A DNA stretch of 64,000 nucleotides from contig NZ_JXTG01000001.1 of NCBI RefSeq assembly GCF_000833605.1, positions 384,585 through 448,584 on the forward strand, read 5' to 3'. The DNA is from Anoxybacillus ayderensis. Its GTDB lineage: Bacteria; Bacillota; Bacilli; Bacillales; Anoxybacillaceae. The position numbers were made by a program, and so were the translations under genes. The number at the start of each line of letters is the position of its first letter. Positions within the stretch are counted from its first letter, which is position 1. Below the pieces are notes generated by a model that worked only from the letters and a program-made list of their open reading frames with translations, was not told the origin of the DNA and searched no databases. Shown here piece by piece: positions 37,175-48,521 of the stretch.

Positions 37175-38041
37175 ATGGCGACATTTAAAGATTTCCGTAA
37201 TAACATTAAACCGAACTGGTGTCCAGGTTGCGGCGACTTTTCTGTGCAAGCAGCCATTCAGCGCGCAGCTGCCAACGTTGGACTTGAACCACATGAACTT
37301 GTTGTTGTCTCTGGAATTGGTTGTTCAGGTCGTATTTCTGGTTACATTAACTCATATGGCTTCCATGGTGTTCATGGCCGAGCGCTTCCAATTGCTCAAG
37401 GGGTAAAAATGGCAAATCGCGATTTGACTGTCATTGCTGCTGGTGGCGACGGTGACGGATTTGCGATCGGAATGGGGCATACAATTCATGCTATTCGACG
37501 TAACATCGACATTACGTACATCGTCATGGATAACCAAATTTACGGTTTAACAAAAGGTCAAACATCACCGCGTAGTGAAGTTGGATTTAAAACGAAGAGT
37601 ACACCACAAGGGTCAGTTGAGCCAGCGTTGTCGATTATGGAAATGGCATTAACAGCAGGGGCAACATTCGTCGCTCAAAGCTTTTCTAGCGATTTAAAAG
37701 AGTTGACGCAATTAATTGAAGAGGGCATGAAGCATAAAGGGTTCTCACTCATTAACGTATTTAGCCCTTGCGTCACATACAATAAAGTGAACACGTACGA
37801 TTGGTTTAAAGACAATTTAACAAGCTTAAGTTCAATTGAAGGATACGATCCGTCTAATCGCGAAATGGCGATGCAAACGTTAATGAAACATAAAGGGCTT
37901 GTGACAGGGCTTATTTATCAAAATAAAGAGCGCAAATCATATCAAGATCTTGTGCCGGGTTATAGCGAAAAACCACTAACTGAAGCGGATTTAACAATTA
38001 GTAAAGAAAAATTTGATCAACTCGTTGCAGAGTTTATGTAA
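37175..38041 (+). CDS. korB: 2-oxoacid:ferredoxin oxidoreductase, beta subunit
   Basis: A 288-residue thiamine-diphosphate subunit. Cysteines for the iron-sulfur cluster lie in WCPGCGDFSVQ and SGIGCSGRIS; the TPP motif GGDGDGFAIGMGHTIHAIRR runs to MDNQIYGLTKGQTSP. I chose ATG 37175, eight bases after AAGGAG, over an upstream in-frame ATG at 37154. It lies two bases after korA, so they are co-translated. A terminator follows. Confidence 0.9.
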   Translation: MATFKDFRNNIKPNWCPGCGDFSVQAAIQRAAANVGLEPHELVVVSGIGCSGRISGYINSYGFHGVHGRALPIAQGVKMANRDLTVIAAGGDGDGFAIGMGHTIHAIRRNIDITYIVMDNQIYGLTKGQTSPRSEVGFKTKSTPQGSVEPALSIMEMALTAGATFVAQSFSSDLKELTQLIEEGMKHKGFSLINVFSPCVTYNKVNTYDWFKDNLTSLSSIEGYDPSNREMAMQTLMKHKGLVTGLIYQNKERKSYQDLVPGYSEKPLTEADLTISKEKFDQLVAEFM

Positions 38042-38047
38042 GATAGG

Positions 38048-38077
38048 AAAGAGGGTGGTAGAGGCCATCCTCTTTTT
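38048..38077 (+). terminator. Terminator after korB
   Basis: GAGGGTGG at 38051-38058 pairs with CCATCCTC at 38065-38072 (one G-U pair), followed by TTTTT. Confidence 0.65.
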
Positions 38078-38160
38078 CATGGAAAAAACATTGTTTAAAA
38101 GTCCGGAAAATAATATACTATGTTAGTGTGCATGTATGAACAAAAGAAAGGAGAATAACG

Positions 38161-39741
38161 ATGAACGAAAAGCAACGTTTACAGTACACAGCACAAATTG
38201 AAACAGATCATCCAACGGACAAAAAATCCGCTTTGGATGACAATTTACAGCGTCTAAAGCAAAAAACGAGCCAAGACTATGAAAAATATTTTTCAACTGT
38301 ATTTGTTCCCCCATCTTTGAAAGAAGCAAAAAAACGCGGAAAAGAGGAAGTAAAATATCATAAAGATTTTTCTATTCCTGAAGAATTTCGTGGTATGGGG
38401 AACGGTCGCAAATTTTACATTCGTACGTACGGCTGTCAAATGAACGAGCATGACACAGAAGTGATGGCCGGTATTTTTATGGCACTTGGTTATGAGCCGA
38501 CGGATCGTCCAGAAGATGCAAACGTCATTTTGTTAAATACATGTGCGATTCGTGAAAACGCGGAAAACAAAGTATTCGGAGAAATTGGCCACTTAAAGCC
38601 ATTGAAACAAAACAACCCTGATTTATTGCTTGGGGTATGTGGCTGTATGTCGCAAGAAGAGTCAGTTGTTAATAAAATTTTAAAACAATTCCAATACGTT
38701 GATATGATTTTTGGTACGCACAATATTCATCGTCTTCCGTATATTTTGAAAGAAGCGTACATGTCAAAAGAAATGGTTGTTGAAGTATGGTCAAAAGAAG
38801 GCGATGTCATTGAGAATTTACCGAAAGTGCGAAAAGGAAATATTAAAGCATGGGTTAATATTATGTACGGTTGCGATAAGTTTTGTACGTACTGTATTGT
38901 TCCATATACACGTGGCAAAGAGCGCAGCCGCCGTCCAGAAGATATTATCCAAGAAGTGCGTCACTTAGCTGCACAAGGATATAAAGAAATTACTCTTTTA
39001 GGACAAAACGTGAATGCGTATGGAAAAGACTTTACCGATATGAAATATGGCCTCGGGGATTTAATGGATGAATTACGCAAAATTGATATTCCACGCATTC
39101 GTTTCACTACAAGTCATCCGCGTGATTTTGATGACCGTTTAATCGAAGTGTTGGCGAAAGGCGGAAATTTAGTTGAGCACATTCACTTGCCTGTACAGTC
39201 TGGAAGTAGTGAAGTGTTAAAAATGATGGCGCGTAAATATACGCGTGAACAATATTTGGAGCTTGTTCGTAAAATTAAAGAAGCCATTCCAGGTGTCGCG
39301 CTTACAACGGATATCATTGTCGGATTCCCGAATGAAACGGATGAGCAATTTGAAGAAACGTTATCGCTCTATCGCGAAGTCGAATTTGATTCAGCATTTA
39401 CGTTCATTTACTCGCCACGTGAAGGAACGCCAGCAGCGAAAATGGTTGACAACGTGCCGATGGAAGTGAAAAAAGAACGTTTACAACGATTAAATGCATT
39501 AGTAAACGAAATTTCCGCGAAGAAAATGAAGGAATATGAGGGACAAGTTGTCGAAGTATTAGTAGAAGGGGAAAGCAAAAACAATCCGGATGTCCTCGCG
39601 GGATATACGCGCAAAAACAAGCTTGTTAACTTCGTTGGACCAAAGTCCGCGATCGGTCAACTTGTGAACGTGCGAATTACAGAAGCGAAAACGTGGACGT
39701 TAAACGGAGAAATGGTAGAAGAAGCGATTGAGGTGAAATAA
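38161..39741 (+). CDS. miaB: tRNA-2-methylthio-N6-dimethylallyladenosine synthase
   Basis: Radical-SAM methylthiotransferase of 526 residues that adds a methylthio group to i6A37. N-terminal cluster cysteines are in [26 protein letters not shown] and GVCGCMSQ; the radical-SAM motif is [17 protein letters not shown]; a TRAM domain closes the protein. An extra N-terminal tail of about 80 residues is usual in Bacillus. The companion enzyme miaA lies about 6 kb downstream. Confidence 0.96.
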   Translation: MNEKQRLQYTAQIETDHPTDKKSALDDNLQRLKQKTSQDYEKYFSTVFVPPSLKEAKKRGKEEVKYHKDFSIPEEFRGMGNGRKFYIRTYGCQMNEHDTEVMAGIFMALGYEPTDRPEDANVILLNTCAIRENAENKVFGEIGHLKPLKQNNPDLLLGVCGCMSQEESVVNKILKQFQYVDMIFGTHNIHRLPYILKEAYMSKEMVVEVWSKEGDVIENLPKVRKGNIKAWVNIMYGCDKFCTYCIVPYTRGKERSRRPEDIIQEVRHLAAQGYKEITLLGQNVNAYGKDFTDMKYGLGDLMDELRKIDIPRIRFTTSHPRDFDDRLIEVLAKGGNLVEHIHLPVQSGSSEVLKMMARKYTREQYLELVRKIKEAIPGVALTTDIIVGFPNETDEQFEETLSLYREVEFDSAFTFIYSPREGTPAAKMVDNVPMEVKKERLQRLNALVNEISAKKMKEYEGQVVEVLVEGESKNNPDVLAGYTRKNKLVNFVGPKSAIGQLVNVRITEAKTWTLNGEMVEEAIEVK

Positions 39742-39742
39742 G

Positions 39743-40177
39743 GTGGCGAAATATACGAAGGATGACATCGTACAAAAAGCAAAAGAATTAGCTAAAATGA
39801 TTGCTGAAACAGAAGAAGTGGAGATTTTTAAACAAGCAGAAGCAAAAATTCATGAAAATGAAAAAGTGCGCACGATGATTGCTAAAATTAAATCGTTACA
39901 AAAACAAGCTGTCAACTTACAACATTATGGAAAAATCGAAGCGCTAAAAAAAGTGGAAGCAGAAATTGACGACATTTACGAACAGCTATCAGACATTCCA
40001 ATTGTAGAACAATTTAAACAATCGCAAGTAGAAATTAATGATTTATTGCAACTTGTTGCATCCACCATTTCAAAAACTGTGACAGACGAAATTATTACAT
40101 CGACAGGTGGCGATGTGTTGCGTGGCGAAACAGGTGCTCAAGTGAAACATAGCCATTGCGGTCATTGTCATGAATGA
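39743..40177 (+). CDS. ricA: RicA (YmcA), YlbF-family protein
   Basis: All-helical protein of 144 residues. It belongs to the YlbF/YmcA family (AKELAKMIAETEEVEIFKQA, IKSLQKQAVNLQHYGK). In B. subtilis it forms the Y-complex with YlbF and YaaT, carries iron-sulfur clusters, works with RNase Y and is needed for biofilm, competence and sporulation. The Cys-rich tail HSHCGHCHE fits a metal-binding role. Start is GTG 39743, one base after the miaB stop, with AAGGTG inside miaB's end. Confidence 0.9.
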   Translation: MAKYTKDDIVQKAKELAKMIAETEEVEIFKQAEAKIHENEKVRTMIAKIKSLQKQAVNLQHYGKIEALKKVEAEIDDIYEQLSDIPIVEQFKQSQVEINDLLQLVASTISKTVTDEIITSTGGDVLRGETGAQVKHSHCGHCHE

Positions 40178-40334
40178 GTCCATTTCATATGGGCTCTTTT
40201 TTTATTTTTCGCACATATTTCGAAGGAGTTGCATACAATGAACTATACGGAATGATTGTTTTTTTTATGTACACTTTTATGCTTCCTGTGCATAGGATAA
40301 AATGAACAATGCATTTTTGAGGAGGGTTTGTTTC

Positions 40335-40871
40335 ATGTCCCAATACAGAGAAATTATTACAAAGGCAGTCGTGGGAAAAGGACGAAAGTTTACGCAATCG
40401 ACACATACCGTTTCCGCGCAACATCGTCCGACGAGCGTGCTCGGTTGCTGGATTATTAATCATCGATACGAAGCGAAAAAAGTGGATCGTAGTGTTGAAA
40501 TTCACGGGAAGTATGATGTGAACGTTTGGTATTCGTACAACGATAATACGAAAACGGAAGTGTTGACAGAAACGGTATCGTACACAGATGTCATTCCGTT
40601 AAAGTATCGTAATGAAGAGCTGATTAGTGAAGAACAAGAAGTGATTGCGCGCGTTGTTCAACAGCCAAATTGCTTAGAATGCACGATCGCCCCGAACGGA
40701 AATAAAGTCACTGTGGAAGTAGAGCGCGAGTTTGTTGCGGAAGTCATCGGGGAAACGAAAGTCCGCATCGCCGTCGTGGATACATCATCAGACGAGGTAG
40801 ATGAAGATATTGATGCAGAATTAGAACAGCTAGATGAAGAGCTTCTTCAAGAAGAAAGCAATAAAAACTAG
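40335..40871 (+). CDS. cotE: Outer spore coat protein E
   Basis: Morphogenetic coat protein of 178 residues (B. subtilis 181) that places the outer coat around the forespore. [20 protein letters not shown], the [15 protein letters not shown] segment and the acidic tail ([21 protein letters not shown]) match CotE. ATG 40335 has GAGGAGGG upstream; the longer frame is not supported. It sits between ricA and mutS as in B. subtilis, and a hairpin ends the transcript. Confidence 0.95.
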   Translation: MSQYREIITKAVVGKGRKFTQSTHTVSAQHRPTSVLGCWIINHRYEAKKVDRSVEIHGKYDVNVWYSYNDNTKTEVLTETVSYTDVIPLKYRNEELISEEQEVIARVVQQPNCLECTIAPNGNKVTVEVEREFVAEVIGETKVRIAVVDTSSDEVDEDIDAELEQLDEELLQEESNKN

Positions 40872-40901
40872 GAAGTTTATTCTTCCTAGTTTTTATTTTT
40901 T
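40863..40901 (+). terminator. Terminator after cotE
   Basis: AAAAACTAGGAAG at 40863-40875 pairs with CTTCCTAGTTTTT at 40882-40894, ending in a T-run. Confidence 0.8.
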
Positions 40902-40946
40902 GTTATAATAATTGAAGTCAATATTTTGGGCGTTGGAGGAAAAATC

Positions 40947-43511
40947 ATGGCTTATACACCAATGATTCAGCAATATTTAACAATTAAGTCACAATATAAA
41001 GATGCCTTTTTGTTTTTTCGTCTCGGTGATTTTTATGAAATGTTTTTTGAAGATGCCATTAAAGCGTCACAAGAGTTAGAAATTACTTTGACAAGCCGCG
41101 ATGGCGGCGGGGAAGAACGAGTGCCGATGTGCGGTGTCCCTTATCATTCGGCTGCCATGTACATCGAGCGTTTAATTGAGAAAGGCTATAAAGTTGCGAT
41201 TTGTGAACAAGTCGAAGATCCAAAAACGGCCAAAGGGGTTGTGCGTCGAGAAGTTGTGCAACTCATTACCCCTGGAACAGTGATGGAAGGAAAGCAACTA
41301 GAAGAGAAAGCAAACAACTATTTAGCTTCATTAACGTCATTTGAAGATGGGACGTACGGATTTGCATATACGGATTTAACAACCGGTGAAAGTCGTATGA
41401 CGATGCTTCATTCATTTGAAGATGTATTCAATGAAATTTACTCGATTGGCACAAAAGAAATCGTTGTCGCGACCGAGTACAAAGAACAATGTCAACCTCT
41501 GAAGGAGCGATATGCTCTTACCATTTCATGTGAAGATGAAACAATGATTCCACCTTCTTGTGAATCGATTGTTTCTCATTTGAAACAAGAAAAATTACTT
41601 GTGACGTTTGGAAGGTTATTAAATTATTTAATTAAAACGCAAAGACGAAATTTAGCCCATTTACAGCCTGTAGAGTTGTATGAAGTTGATGCACATATGA
41701 AAATTGATGTGTATTCCAAACGAAATTTAGAGTTAACAGAAACGATTCGAACGAAAGGGAAAGCGGGCTCTCTTTTTTGGCTTCTTGATGAGACGATGAC
41801 AGCCATGGGTGGTCGTTTGCTTAAACAATGGATTGACCGTCCATTATTAGATCGTGAAAAAATTGAGCAGCGATTACACATCGTTGAACAACTGCTCATG
41901 CATTATTTCGAGCGACAAGAATTACGCGAATATTTGCGCGGTGTATATGATTTAGAGAGACTCGCTGGGCGTGTGGCGTTTGGAAATGTGAATGCCCGCG
42001 ATCTCATTCAATTGAAAAAATCGTTAAAGCAAGTACCGTTCATTTCTACCCTTCTGATGAACATGCGTGACGAGCATATTCAATCATTTGCCCAACATTT
42101 AGATGCATGCGAGGACCTTGTTCAATTGTTAGAAGAGGCGATTGAAGAAAATCCGCCGCTTTCTGTGAAAGAAGGTGGAATTATTAAAGATGGTTATAAC
42201 GAAACGTTAGATCGATTTCGGGATGCTAGTCGAAACGGAAAAACATGGATTGCGCAGTTAGAAGCGAAAGAGCGGGAGTTAACAGGAATTAAGTCGTTAA
42301 AGATTGGTTACAACCGAGTGTTTGGATATTATATCGAAGTAACAAAAGCAAATTTGCATTTGTTGCCAGAAGGACGATATGAACGCAAACAAACGTTAGC
42401 TAATGCCGAACGATTTGTGACGAAAGAGTTGAAAGAAAAAGAAGCGCTCATTTTAGAAGCAGAAGAAAAAAGTATGGAACTAGAATACGAACTGTTTGTT
42501 TCTATCCGTGAACAAGTGAAGAAATATATTGTTCGTTTACAAAAATTATCCAAATATATAAGCCAACTAGACGTTTTACAATGTTTTGCTACTGTCAGTG
42601 AAAAATATAACTACTGTAAGCCGCAGTTTTCTTATGATCGCCGTCTTGTCATTCAACAAGGGCGACATCCTGTTGTGGAGAAAGTGCTAGGATCGAACGT
42701 CTACGTTCCAAACGACTGTTATATGGATGCCGAACGAGAAATGCTCCTCATTACAGGTCCAAATATGTCTGGGAAAAGCACATATATGCGTCAAATTGCC
42801 TTAACAGCTATTATGGCGCAAATTGGGTGCTTTGTTCCAGCACAAGAAGCGATATTACCGATTTTTGATCAAGTGTTTACGCGGATTGGTGCGGCTGACG
42901 ATTTAGTGGCAGGTCAAAGCACATTTATGGTGGAAATGTTAGAAGCGCGTCATGCGATCGTCCATGCGACACAAAACAGCCTTATTTTATTTGATGAAAT
43001 TGGTCGAGGAACATCCACATATGATGGGATGGCGCTTGCTCAAGCGATGATCGAATACATTCACGATCGCATTGGTGCCAAAACGTTATTTAGTACCCAC
43101 TATCATGAATTAACAGCGCTTGAACGACGATTGCCGCGTTTAAAAAATGTTCATGTTAGCGCAATTGAAGAAAATGGCACCGTCATCTTTTTGCATAAAA
43201 TTAAAGAAGGTCCAGCGGATAAAAGTTACGGTATTCATGTAGCCCAATTAGCGAAGTTACCGTTAGATTTAATTCAAAGAGCGGAACAAATTTTACGTGA
43301 ATTTGAAATAAATTCAACAGGTGTGGTGAAAGAAAATAGAGAAACATTTGAGCAGTTAAGTATGTTTGAGGAGCAACACCAAGAAGAGCGTTTGAGCGTA
43401 TCGAAAAAAGAGAAAGAAGTGATCAAGCGCATCCAGTCTCTTCAGTTGCTTGATATGACACCGCTTGAAGCGATGAATAAACTATATGAAATTCAAAAGC
43501 TATTAAAATGA
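40947..43511 (+). CDS. mutS: DNA mismatch repair protein MutS
   Basis: Mismatch sensor ATPase of 854 residues. The mismatch-reading Phe-x-Glu motif is in [15 protein letters not shown]; Walker A is [13 protein letters not shown], and [16 protein letters not shown] carries Walker B. The C-terminus ends in the usual dimer/tetramer tail. ATG 40947 is chosen for its TTGGAGGA site; the reading frame extends upstream without signal. mutL follows within 13 bases, so the two repair genes form one unit. Confidence 0.97.
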   Translation: MAYTPMIQQYLTIKSQYKDAFLFFRLGDFYEMFFEDAIKASQELEITLTSRDGGGEERVPMCGVPYHSAAMYIERLIEKGYKVAICEQVEDPKTAKGVVRREVVQLITPGTVMEGKQLEEKANNYLASLTSFEDGTYGFAYTDLTTGESRMTMLHSFEDVFNEIYSIGTKEIVVATEYKEQCQPLKERYALTISCEDETMIPPSCESIVSHLKQEKLLVTFGRLLNYLIKTQRRNLAHLQPVELYEVDAHMKIDVYSKRNLELTETIRTKGKAGSLFWLLDETMTAMGGRLLKQWIDRPLLDREKIEQRLHIVEQLLMHYFERQELREYLRGVYDLERLAGRVAFGNVNARDLIQLKKSLKQVPFISTLLMNMRDEHIQSFAQHLDACEDLVQLLEEAIEENPPLSVKEGGIIKDGYNETLDRFRDASRNGKTWIAQLEAKERELTGIKSLKIGYNRVFGYYIEVTKANLHLLPEGRYERKQTLANAERFVTKELKEKEALILEAEEKSMELEYELFVSIREQVKKYIVRLQKLSKYISQLDVLQCFATVSEKYNYCKPQFSYDRRLVIQQGRHPVVEKVLGSNVYVPNDCYMDAEREMLLITGPNMSGKSTYMRQIALTAIMAQIGCFVPAQEAILPIFDQVFTRIGAADDLVAGQSTFMVEMLEARHAIVHATQNSLILFDEIGRGTSTYDGMALAQAMIEYIHDRIGAKTLFSTHYHELTALERRLPRLKNVHVSAIEENGTVIFLHKIKEGPADKSYGIHVAQLAKLPLDLIQRAEQILREFEINSTGVVKENRETFEQLSMFEEQHQEERLSVSKKEKEVIKRIQSLQLLDMTPLEAMNKLYEIQKLLK

Positions 43512-43524
43512 AAGGAGGGAAATT

Positions 43525-45351
43525 GTGGGGAAAATTCGTAAGCTGGATGATGCGTTAGCAAATAAAATTGCGGCAGGAGAGGTCGTTGAGCGTCCAGCTT
43601 CTGTCGTGAAAGAACTTGTTGAAAATGCGATCGATGCCCATAGTACGATCATTGAAGTACAGTTAGAAGAAGCGGGATTAGCGAAAATTCGCGTTGTTGA
43701 CAATGGTGATGGATTAGAAGAGGAAGACTGTTTTTTAGCGTTCGAACGGCACGCAACGAGCAAAATTAAAGATGAGGCGGATTTATTTCGTATTCGTACG
43801 CTCGGTTTTAGAGGGGAAGCGTTACCTAGTATTGCCTCTGTCTCACATTTGGAACTGAAGACGAGCACAGGGGAAGGTCCGGGAACGTTGCTCATCTTAA
43901 AAGGTGGAGAGCTTGTACAAAATGGTCGGACGAGCAGTCGAAAAGGAACGGATATTACCGTTTCGCACTTATTTTTCAATACGCCAGCTCGCTTAAAATA
44001 CATGAAAACGATTCATACGGAACTTGGTCATATTGTTGATGTGATGAATCGTTTAGCACTTGCTCATCCACATATTTCGTTTCGATTAACACATAATGGG
44101 AAGCAGCTGTTTTATACGAACGGAAATGGGGATGTGCGGCAAGTATTAGCAGCTATTTACGGATTTGATGTTGCGAAAAAAATGGTTGCGATTTATGCAG
44201 AAACGCTTGATTTTACGATTGACGGCTATGTTGCTTTACCTGAAGTGACGCGCGCTTCCCGGAACTACATGACAACGATTGTAAATGGACGATATATTAA
44301 AAACTATCCGCTATATAAAGCGATTGAAGAAGGATATCACACGCTTCTTCCGATTGGCCGGCATCCGATTGCATTTTTAAATATCGTCATGGATCCGCTT
44401 CTTGTAGATGTGAACGTTCATCCAGCGAAGTTGGAAGTGCGTTTTAGTAAAGAAGGGGAATTAAATGAACTTGTTCAACAAACGATTCGTCAAGCATTTC
44501 AAAAAAAGACGTTAATTCCTGAGGTAACGGCACCGCGAGTAGAAAAGCCGAAAACAGAGCAACAAACGTTTTCGTTTGAACATATTGTGAAAGAATCGCA
44601 TATTGTTCCTCCGCGTACAACGATTTCACATCATGAACAAGAAAAGAAAAAAGAAGAACGAATGGTGTTAGAGGAACGGGAAGAACGTGTTTACGAGAAG
44701 GATACGAAGCCGCTTGATGTCGAACCAATCGTTGAAAATAAACATGTAACAGCTGAAACAAATCAAGAGCGCATTCCGCCATTATATCCGATTGGACAAA
44801 TGCATGGGACGTATATTTTAGCTCAAAATGAAAATGGTTTGTATATTATTGACCAACATGCGGCACAAGAGCGGATCAAATACGAATATTTCCGTGAAAA
44901 ATTAGCAACCGTTACAAATGAATTACAGCCGTTGCTTATCCCATTGACGCTCACTTATTCATCAAGCGAGTATGTACTGATCGAAAGCTATCGCGAACAG
45001 TTAGCTGCTTGCGGTGTGTTTTTAGAGCCATTTGGTCATAACAGTTTTATTGTTCGTTCTCATCCTCAATGGTTTCCAAAAGGGGAGGAAGCTACAATTA
45101 TTGAGGAAATGATTAAGCAAGTGTTAACGATGAAAAAAGTAGACATAAAGCAACTTCGCGAAAAAGCAGCAATCATGATGAGTTGTAAACAGTCGATTAA
45201 AGCGAACCAATTTTTGCGCAACGATGAAATATTTGCGTTGCTTGAATCGTTGCGTAAAACAAGCGATCCGTTCACATGTCCACACGGTCGTCCGATTATT
45301 ATTCACTTTTCTACTTATGAATTAGAAAAAATGTTTAAACGAGTCATGTAA
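43525..45351 (+). CDS. mutL: DNA mismatch repair protein MutL
   Basis: MutL ATPase and nicking endonuclease of 608 residues. The GHKL part has [25 protein letters not shown] and [12 protein letters not shown]. The C-terminal domain carries the endonuclease motif [12 protein letters not shown] plus [12 protein letters not shown] and CPHGRPI, as expected in organisms without MutH. A Glu/Lys-rich linker joins them. Start is GTG 43525 behind AAGGAGGG. Confidence 0.97.
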   Translation: MGKIRKLDDALANKIAAGEVVERPASVVKELVENAIDAHSTIIEVQLEEAGLAKIRVVDNGDGLEEEDCFLAFERHATSKIKDEADLFRIRTLGFRGEALPSIASVSHLELKTSTGEGPGTLLILKGGELVQNGRTSSRKGTDITVSHLFFNTPARLKYMKTIHTELGHIVDVMNRLALAHPHISFRLTHNGKQLFYTNGNGDVRQVLAAIYGFDVAKKMVAIYAETLDFTIDGYVALPEVTRASRNYMTTIVNGRYIKNYPLYKAIEEGYHTLLPIGRHPIAFLNIVMDPLLVDVNVHPAKLEVRFSKEGELNELVQQTIRQAFQKKTLIPEVTAPRVEKPKTEQQTFSFEHIVKESHIVPPRTTISHHEQEKKKEERMVLEEREERVYEKDTKPLDVEPIVENKHVTAETNQERIPPLYPIGQMHGTYILAQNENGLYIIDQHAAQERIKYEYFREKLATVTNELQPLLIPLTLTYSSSEYVLIESYREQLAACGVFLEPFGHNSFIVRSHPQWFPKGEEATIIEEMIKQVLTMKKVDIKQLREKAAIMMSCKQSIKANQFLRNDEIFALLESLRKTSDPFTCPHGRPIIIHFSTYELEKMFKRVM

Positions 45352-45380
45352 AAGCGGATGTTTTTCATCCGCTTTCAAAT
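45351..45380 (+). terminator. Hairpin after mutL
   Basis: AAAGCGGATG at 45351-45360 pairs with CATCCGCTTT at 45366-45375; the T-tract behind is weak. Confidence 0.6.
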
Positions 45381-45467
45381 AAAAATTTTTTAAAATGAGA
45401 TGATAAAATGTACATCGTTTGTCTATAATAAATAAATGTGAATTAGCGTGGAAAGTAGTGGTATTTT

Positions 45468-46403
45468 ATGGGAGAGAAAGTCGTTGTGTTAATTGGTCCA
45501 ACGGCTGTAGGGAAAACAAAAATGAGCATAGAGTTGGCCAAGCGTTTACATGGAGAAATTATTAATGGAGACTCGATGCAAGTATATAAAGGATTAGATA
45601 TTGGAACCGCTAAAATTCGTCAAGAAGAAATGGAAGGCGTACCACATCATTTATTGGATATAAAGGAACCGCACGAATCTTTTTCTGTTGCAGAGTTTCA
45701 GACGCTTGCTCGTTCGCTCATTACAGATATAACAAAACGCGGAAAACTGCCGATCATCGTTGGTGGTACAGGGCTATACATTCAATCTGTGATTTACGAT
45801 TATCAATTTTCAGATGCACCATCAAATGAAGCGTATCGCCAGTCGCTAGAACAATGCTCACCGCTTGAACTTTACGAGCGACTCAAACAAATTGATCCGC
45901 TAAGTGCGGAACGTATTCATCCGAATAACGTTCGTCGTGTCATTCGTGCATTAGAAATTTATCATTGCACAGGGAGAACAATGACAGAATGGCTAAAAGA
46001 ACAAAAAAGGAGACTCGTGTATAACGCAGCGCTCATTGGATTGACGATGGAACGTGAGAAACTATATGAGCGCATTAATGAACGGGTAGATCAAATGATT
46101 GATCGAGGGTTGATTGAAGAAGTGAAACGATTGTATGAACAAGGTTTACGCGACTGTCAAGCGATTCAAGCGATCGGTTATAAAGAGCTATATGCATATT
46201 TAGATGGACAAATCACGCTTGAAGAGGCGATCGAACAGTTGAAACAAAACTCTCGTCGTTATGCGAAACGTCAGTTTACATGGTTTCGTAATCAAATGCC
46301 TGTTCAATGGTTTGACATGACTGATGATACAATGTTTGAAAGGCGAGTAAATGAAATTTCGCATTACATAGAAGGAAAGTTTCACTTTGAGGCGAATATA
46401 TAG
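45468..46403 (+). CDS. miaA: tRNA dimethylallyltransferase
   Basis: Adds the isopentenyl group to A37, the substrate of MiaB. The 311-residue enzyme has the P-loop [14 protein letters not shown], then [41 protein letters not shown] and [13 protein letters not shown]. Preceded by about 115 bases with no gene beyond the mutL hairpin. hfq follows on the same strand after 34 bases. Confidence 0.96.
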   Translation: MGEKVVVLIGPTAVGKTKMSIELAKRLHGEIINGDSMQVYKGLDIGTAKIRQEEMEGVPHHLLDIKEPHESFSVAEFQTLARSLITDITKRGKLPIIVGGTGLYIQSVIYDYQFSDAPSNEAYRQSLEQCSPLELYERLKQIDPLSAERIHPNNVRRVIRALEIYHCTGRTMTEWLKEQKRRLVYNAALIGLTMEREKLYERINERVDQMIDRGLIEEVKRLYEQGLRDCQAIQAIGYKELYAYLDGQITLEEAIEQLKQNSRRYAKRQFTWFRNQMPVQWFDMTDDTMFERRVNEISHYIEGKFHFEANI

Positions 46404-46437
46404 ACGTAATGTAGAGAGAAAAGAGGAGGACGAAGTA

Positions 46438-46662
46438 ATGAAAAACACAATAAACATTCAAGACCAGTTTTTAAACCAATTGCGCAAGGAAGAAACGACG
46501 GTTACTGTATTTTTACTCAATGGATTTCAATTGCGTGGTTTAGTAAAAGGATTTGACAATTTCACGGTGTTATTGGAAGTAGATGGAAGACAACAATTAA
46601 TTTATAAACATGCGATTTCTACGTTTGCACCTCAAAAAAATGTGAAAATTGAAATGGAGTAA
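46438..46662 (+). CDS. hfq: RNA chaperone Hfq
   Basis: Sm-like hexameric RNA chaperone of 74 residues. It reads [40 protein letters not shown] and [15 protein letters not shown], carrying both Sm motifs and the YKHA signature. I chose ATG 46438 with GAGGAGGA upstream; the longer frame overlaps miaA. A terminator follows. Confidence 0.97.
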   Translation: MKNTINIQDQFLNQLRKEETTVTVFLLNGFQLRGLVKGFDNFTVLLEVDGRQQLIYKHAISTFAPQKNVKIEME

Positions 46663-46666
46663 GCCA

Positions 46667-46698
46667 AATCGCTCACCATATCGGTGGGCGATTTTTTC
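46667..46698 (+). terminator. Terminator after hfq
   Basis: AATCGCTCACC at 46667-46677 pairs with GGTGGGCGATT at 46683-46693 (one G-U pair), followed by TTTTT. Confidence 0.8.
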
Positions 46699-46777
46699 GT
46701 TAGGCATTTGTCACGAAATGGGCGACAACAGCGTATATTGATAAAAGAAGCAACGATGAAGGAGAGGTGACGTCGCC

Positions 46778-47707
46778 TTGTCAGAGTTGACGATGAAGCA
46801 AACAAAAAGTCAAATTAATATTGTGCTTAATGCAAAAAACGTCAATTACTTATCGAAAGAAGAAACGACAAATCGAATTGATTATCATCAACATGCTGTG
46901 TTAAAAGAGATTCAAAAAGAACTAGATGAATTAGTCGGGTTAAATGAAGTGAAAAAATTAATTAAGGAAATTTACGCATGGTTATATATTAATAAAGCAC
47001 GTCAAGCCAATGGATTAAAAGGGAATAAACAATCGCTTCATATGATTTTTAAAGGAAATCCTGGGACAGGGAAAACAACAGTGGCCCGTATTCTTGGAAA
47101 GTTATTTTTAGAAATGAACGTCTTATCTAAAGGACACTTTATTGAAGCAGAACGTGCAGACTTAGTTGGGGAATATATTGGACATACAGCGAATAAAACG
47201 CGCGATTTAATAAAAAAAGCGCGGGGTGGGATTTTATTTATTGACGAAGCGTATTCACTTGCACGCGGAGGAGAGAAAGATTTTGGAAAAGAAGCAATTG
47301 ATACGTTAGTAAAAGGAATTGAAGATTTTTCGGATGATTTAGTCGTTATTTTAGCGGGATATCCAGCTGAAATGGATTATTTTTTGTCGTTAAATCCAGG
47401 ATTACCTTCCCGCTTTCCGTTGATGCTCGAATTTCCTGATTACACAACGGAAGAACTTGTACAAATCGCAAAACAAATGCTCCATATAAGAGAATACGAG
47501 CTTACTTCTGAAGCCGAGCGAAAGTTGCGCGAACATATTGAACAACTACTAGCTGGGGGATATCAAAGAAAATTTAGTAACGGTCGCTACATTCGAAATT
47601 TGATTGAAAAAGCAATTCGGAAACAAGCGGTACGTTTGTTGCATGAAGGGCGCTATGACAAAAAAGAACTAATGATCATACGAGAGAGGGATTTAGTTGT
47701 TGAATAG
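46778..47707 (+). CDS. spoVK: Stage V sporulation protein K (AAA+ ATPase)
   Basis: AAA+ ATPase of 309 residues of the CbxX/CfqX type, needed for spore maturation. Walker A is GNPGTGKTTVARILGK, Walker B ILFIDEAYSLARGG, sensor 1 VVILAGYPAEMD, and arginine finger region NPGLPSRFPLMLEFPDY. TTG 46778 is used, behind GGAGAGGTG. In B. subtilis the next gene is hflX (ynbA); here a TRIC-family gene is placed between. Confidence 0.93.
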   Translation: MSELTMKQTKSQINIVLNAKNVNYLSKEETTNRIDYHQHAVLKEIQKELDELVGLNEVKKLIKEIYAWLYINKARQANGLKGNKQSLHMIFKGNPGTGKTTVARILGKLFLEMNVLSKGHFIEAERADLVGEYIGHTANKTRDLIKKARGGILFIDEAYSLARGGEKDFGKEAIDTLVKGIEDFSDDLVVILAGYPAEMDYFLSLNPGLPSRFPLMLEFPDYTTEELVQIAKQMLHIREYELTSEAERKLREHIEQLLAGGYQRKFSNGRYIRNLIEKAIRKQAVRLLHEGRYDKKELMIIRERDLVVE

Positions 47708-47732
47708 AGAGGGAAAGGGGAATTTTGAAAGA

Positions 47733-47769
47733 TAAAAAAGCAGGAGCCTCCTTTGAGGTCTCCTGTTTT
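47733..47769. terminator. Bidirectional terminator between spoVK and the TRIC gene
   Basis: GCAGGAG-CCTC near 47739-47750 pairs with GAGG-CTCCTG near 47755-47765; A-run before and T-run behind. Confidence 0.7.
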
Positions 47770-48379
47770 AGTTGTTTGTTTTTAACGATTTATTCGGCAA
47801 TTTCCAGTTGTATGTATACGATAAAATGCGCAATGTCGCAACGACAATAAACAATACATATAAGCTAATTGGAGAATGTGCGATGCCGGTTCCGACCGCA
47901 ACGCCCGCTAAAATCGCCCAAACAGCATAAATTTCATCACGCAATACGAGAGGTTTTCTTCCCGCCAATACATCGCGAATCATTCCGCCTCCACTTCCAG
48001 TCAATACAGCAGCAACAATGACTGCACTTAACGGGTGATTCATTTGAACAGCATATAATGCTCCTTGAATGGCGAAGGCTGACAATCCGAGAGCATCAAA
48101 AAAGTTTCCCCAACGTTGCCAATGTGGTAGCATTTTGTGTGGAAACAAATAGACAATAGTCATCGCGATAAACGCGATGAAAAAAAGTGTTTGCTGTTGC
48201 CAAAGAACAGATACCGGTACGCCAATTAATACGTTGCGCACAGCACCGCCGCCGAATGCGGTTACAATTCCGAGAATGTATACACCTAAAATATCGTATT
48301 CCTCTTCCATAGCGACAATCGCTCCGCTAATCGCAAAAGCAACAGTGCCAATTATACTTAATACTTCCCAAGTCATCAT
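47768..48379 (-). CDS. TRIC-family (UPF0126) membrane protein
   Basis: Seven-helix membrane protein of 203 residues. It has the two GGG repeats typical of the family: TAFGGGAVRNVLIGV and TGSGGGMIRDVLAGRKP. Bacterial TRIC homologues act as potassium or cation channels; some relatives were earlier suggested to move glycine. It is transcribed against its neighbours and breaks the usual spoVK-hflX order. A TnrA-like palindrome lies just upstream of its start. Confidence 0.85.
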   Translation of the reverse strand: MMTWEVLSIIGTVAFAISGAIVAMEEEYDILGVYILGIVTAFGGGAVRNVLIGVPVSVLWQQQTLFFIAFIAMTIVYLFPHKMLPHWQRWGNFFDALGLSAFAIQGALYAVQMNHPLSAVIVAAVLTGSGGGMIRDVLAGRKPLVLRDEIYAVWAILAGVAVGTGIAHSPISLYVLFIVVATLRILSYTYNWKLPNKSLKTNN

Positions 48380-48391
48380 CGCAATCCTTTC

Positions 48392-48408
48392 TGTTATGTA
48401 ACATTACG
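48392..48408. promoter_or_regulatory. TnrA/GlnR-like box upstream of the TRIC gene
   Basis: TGTTATGTAACATTACG fits TGTNA-N7-TNACA except for the last base. It lies 13-29 bases before the start codon of the TRIC gene. Confidence 0.35.
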
Positions 48409-48521
48409 TTAAAATTTTATGTATAAAATATAAAAAAATCAATGATCATTTTTCGGCCATAGCGCTTTTAAACTAGATTTGTTATGATGAGAACAGATGT
48501 TCAATAGGAAAGAGGGGAAAT

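Noticed and set aside
40185..40505. Minus-strand frame upstream of cotE
   Set aside because: Overlaps the cotE start and the ricA-cotE spacer; no ribosome site, and no known gene at this place in bacilli.
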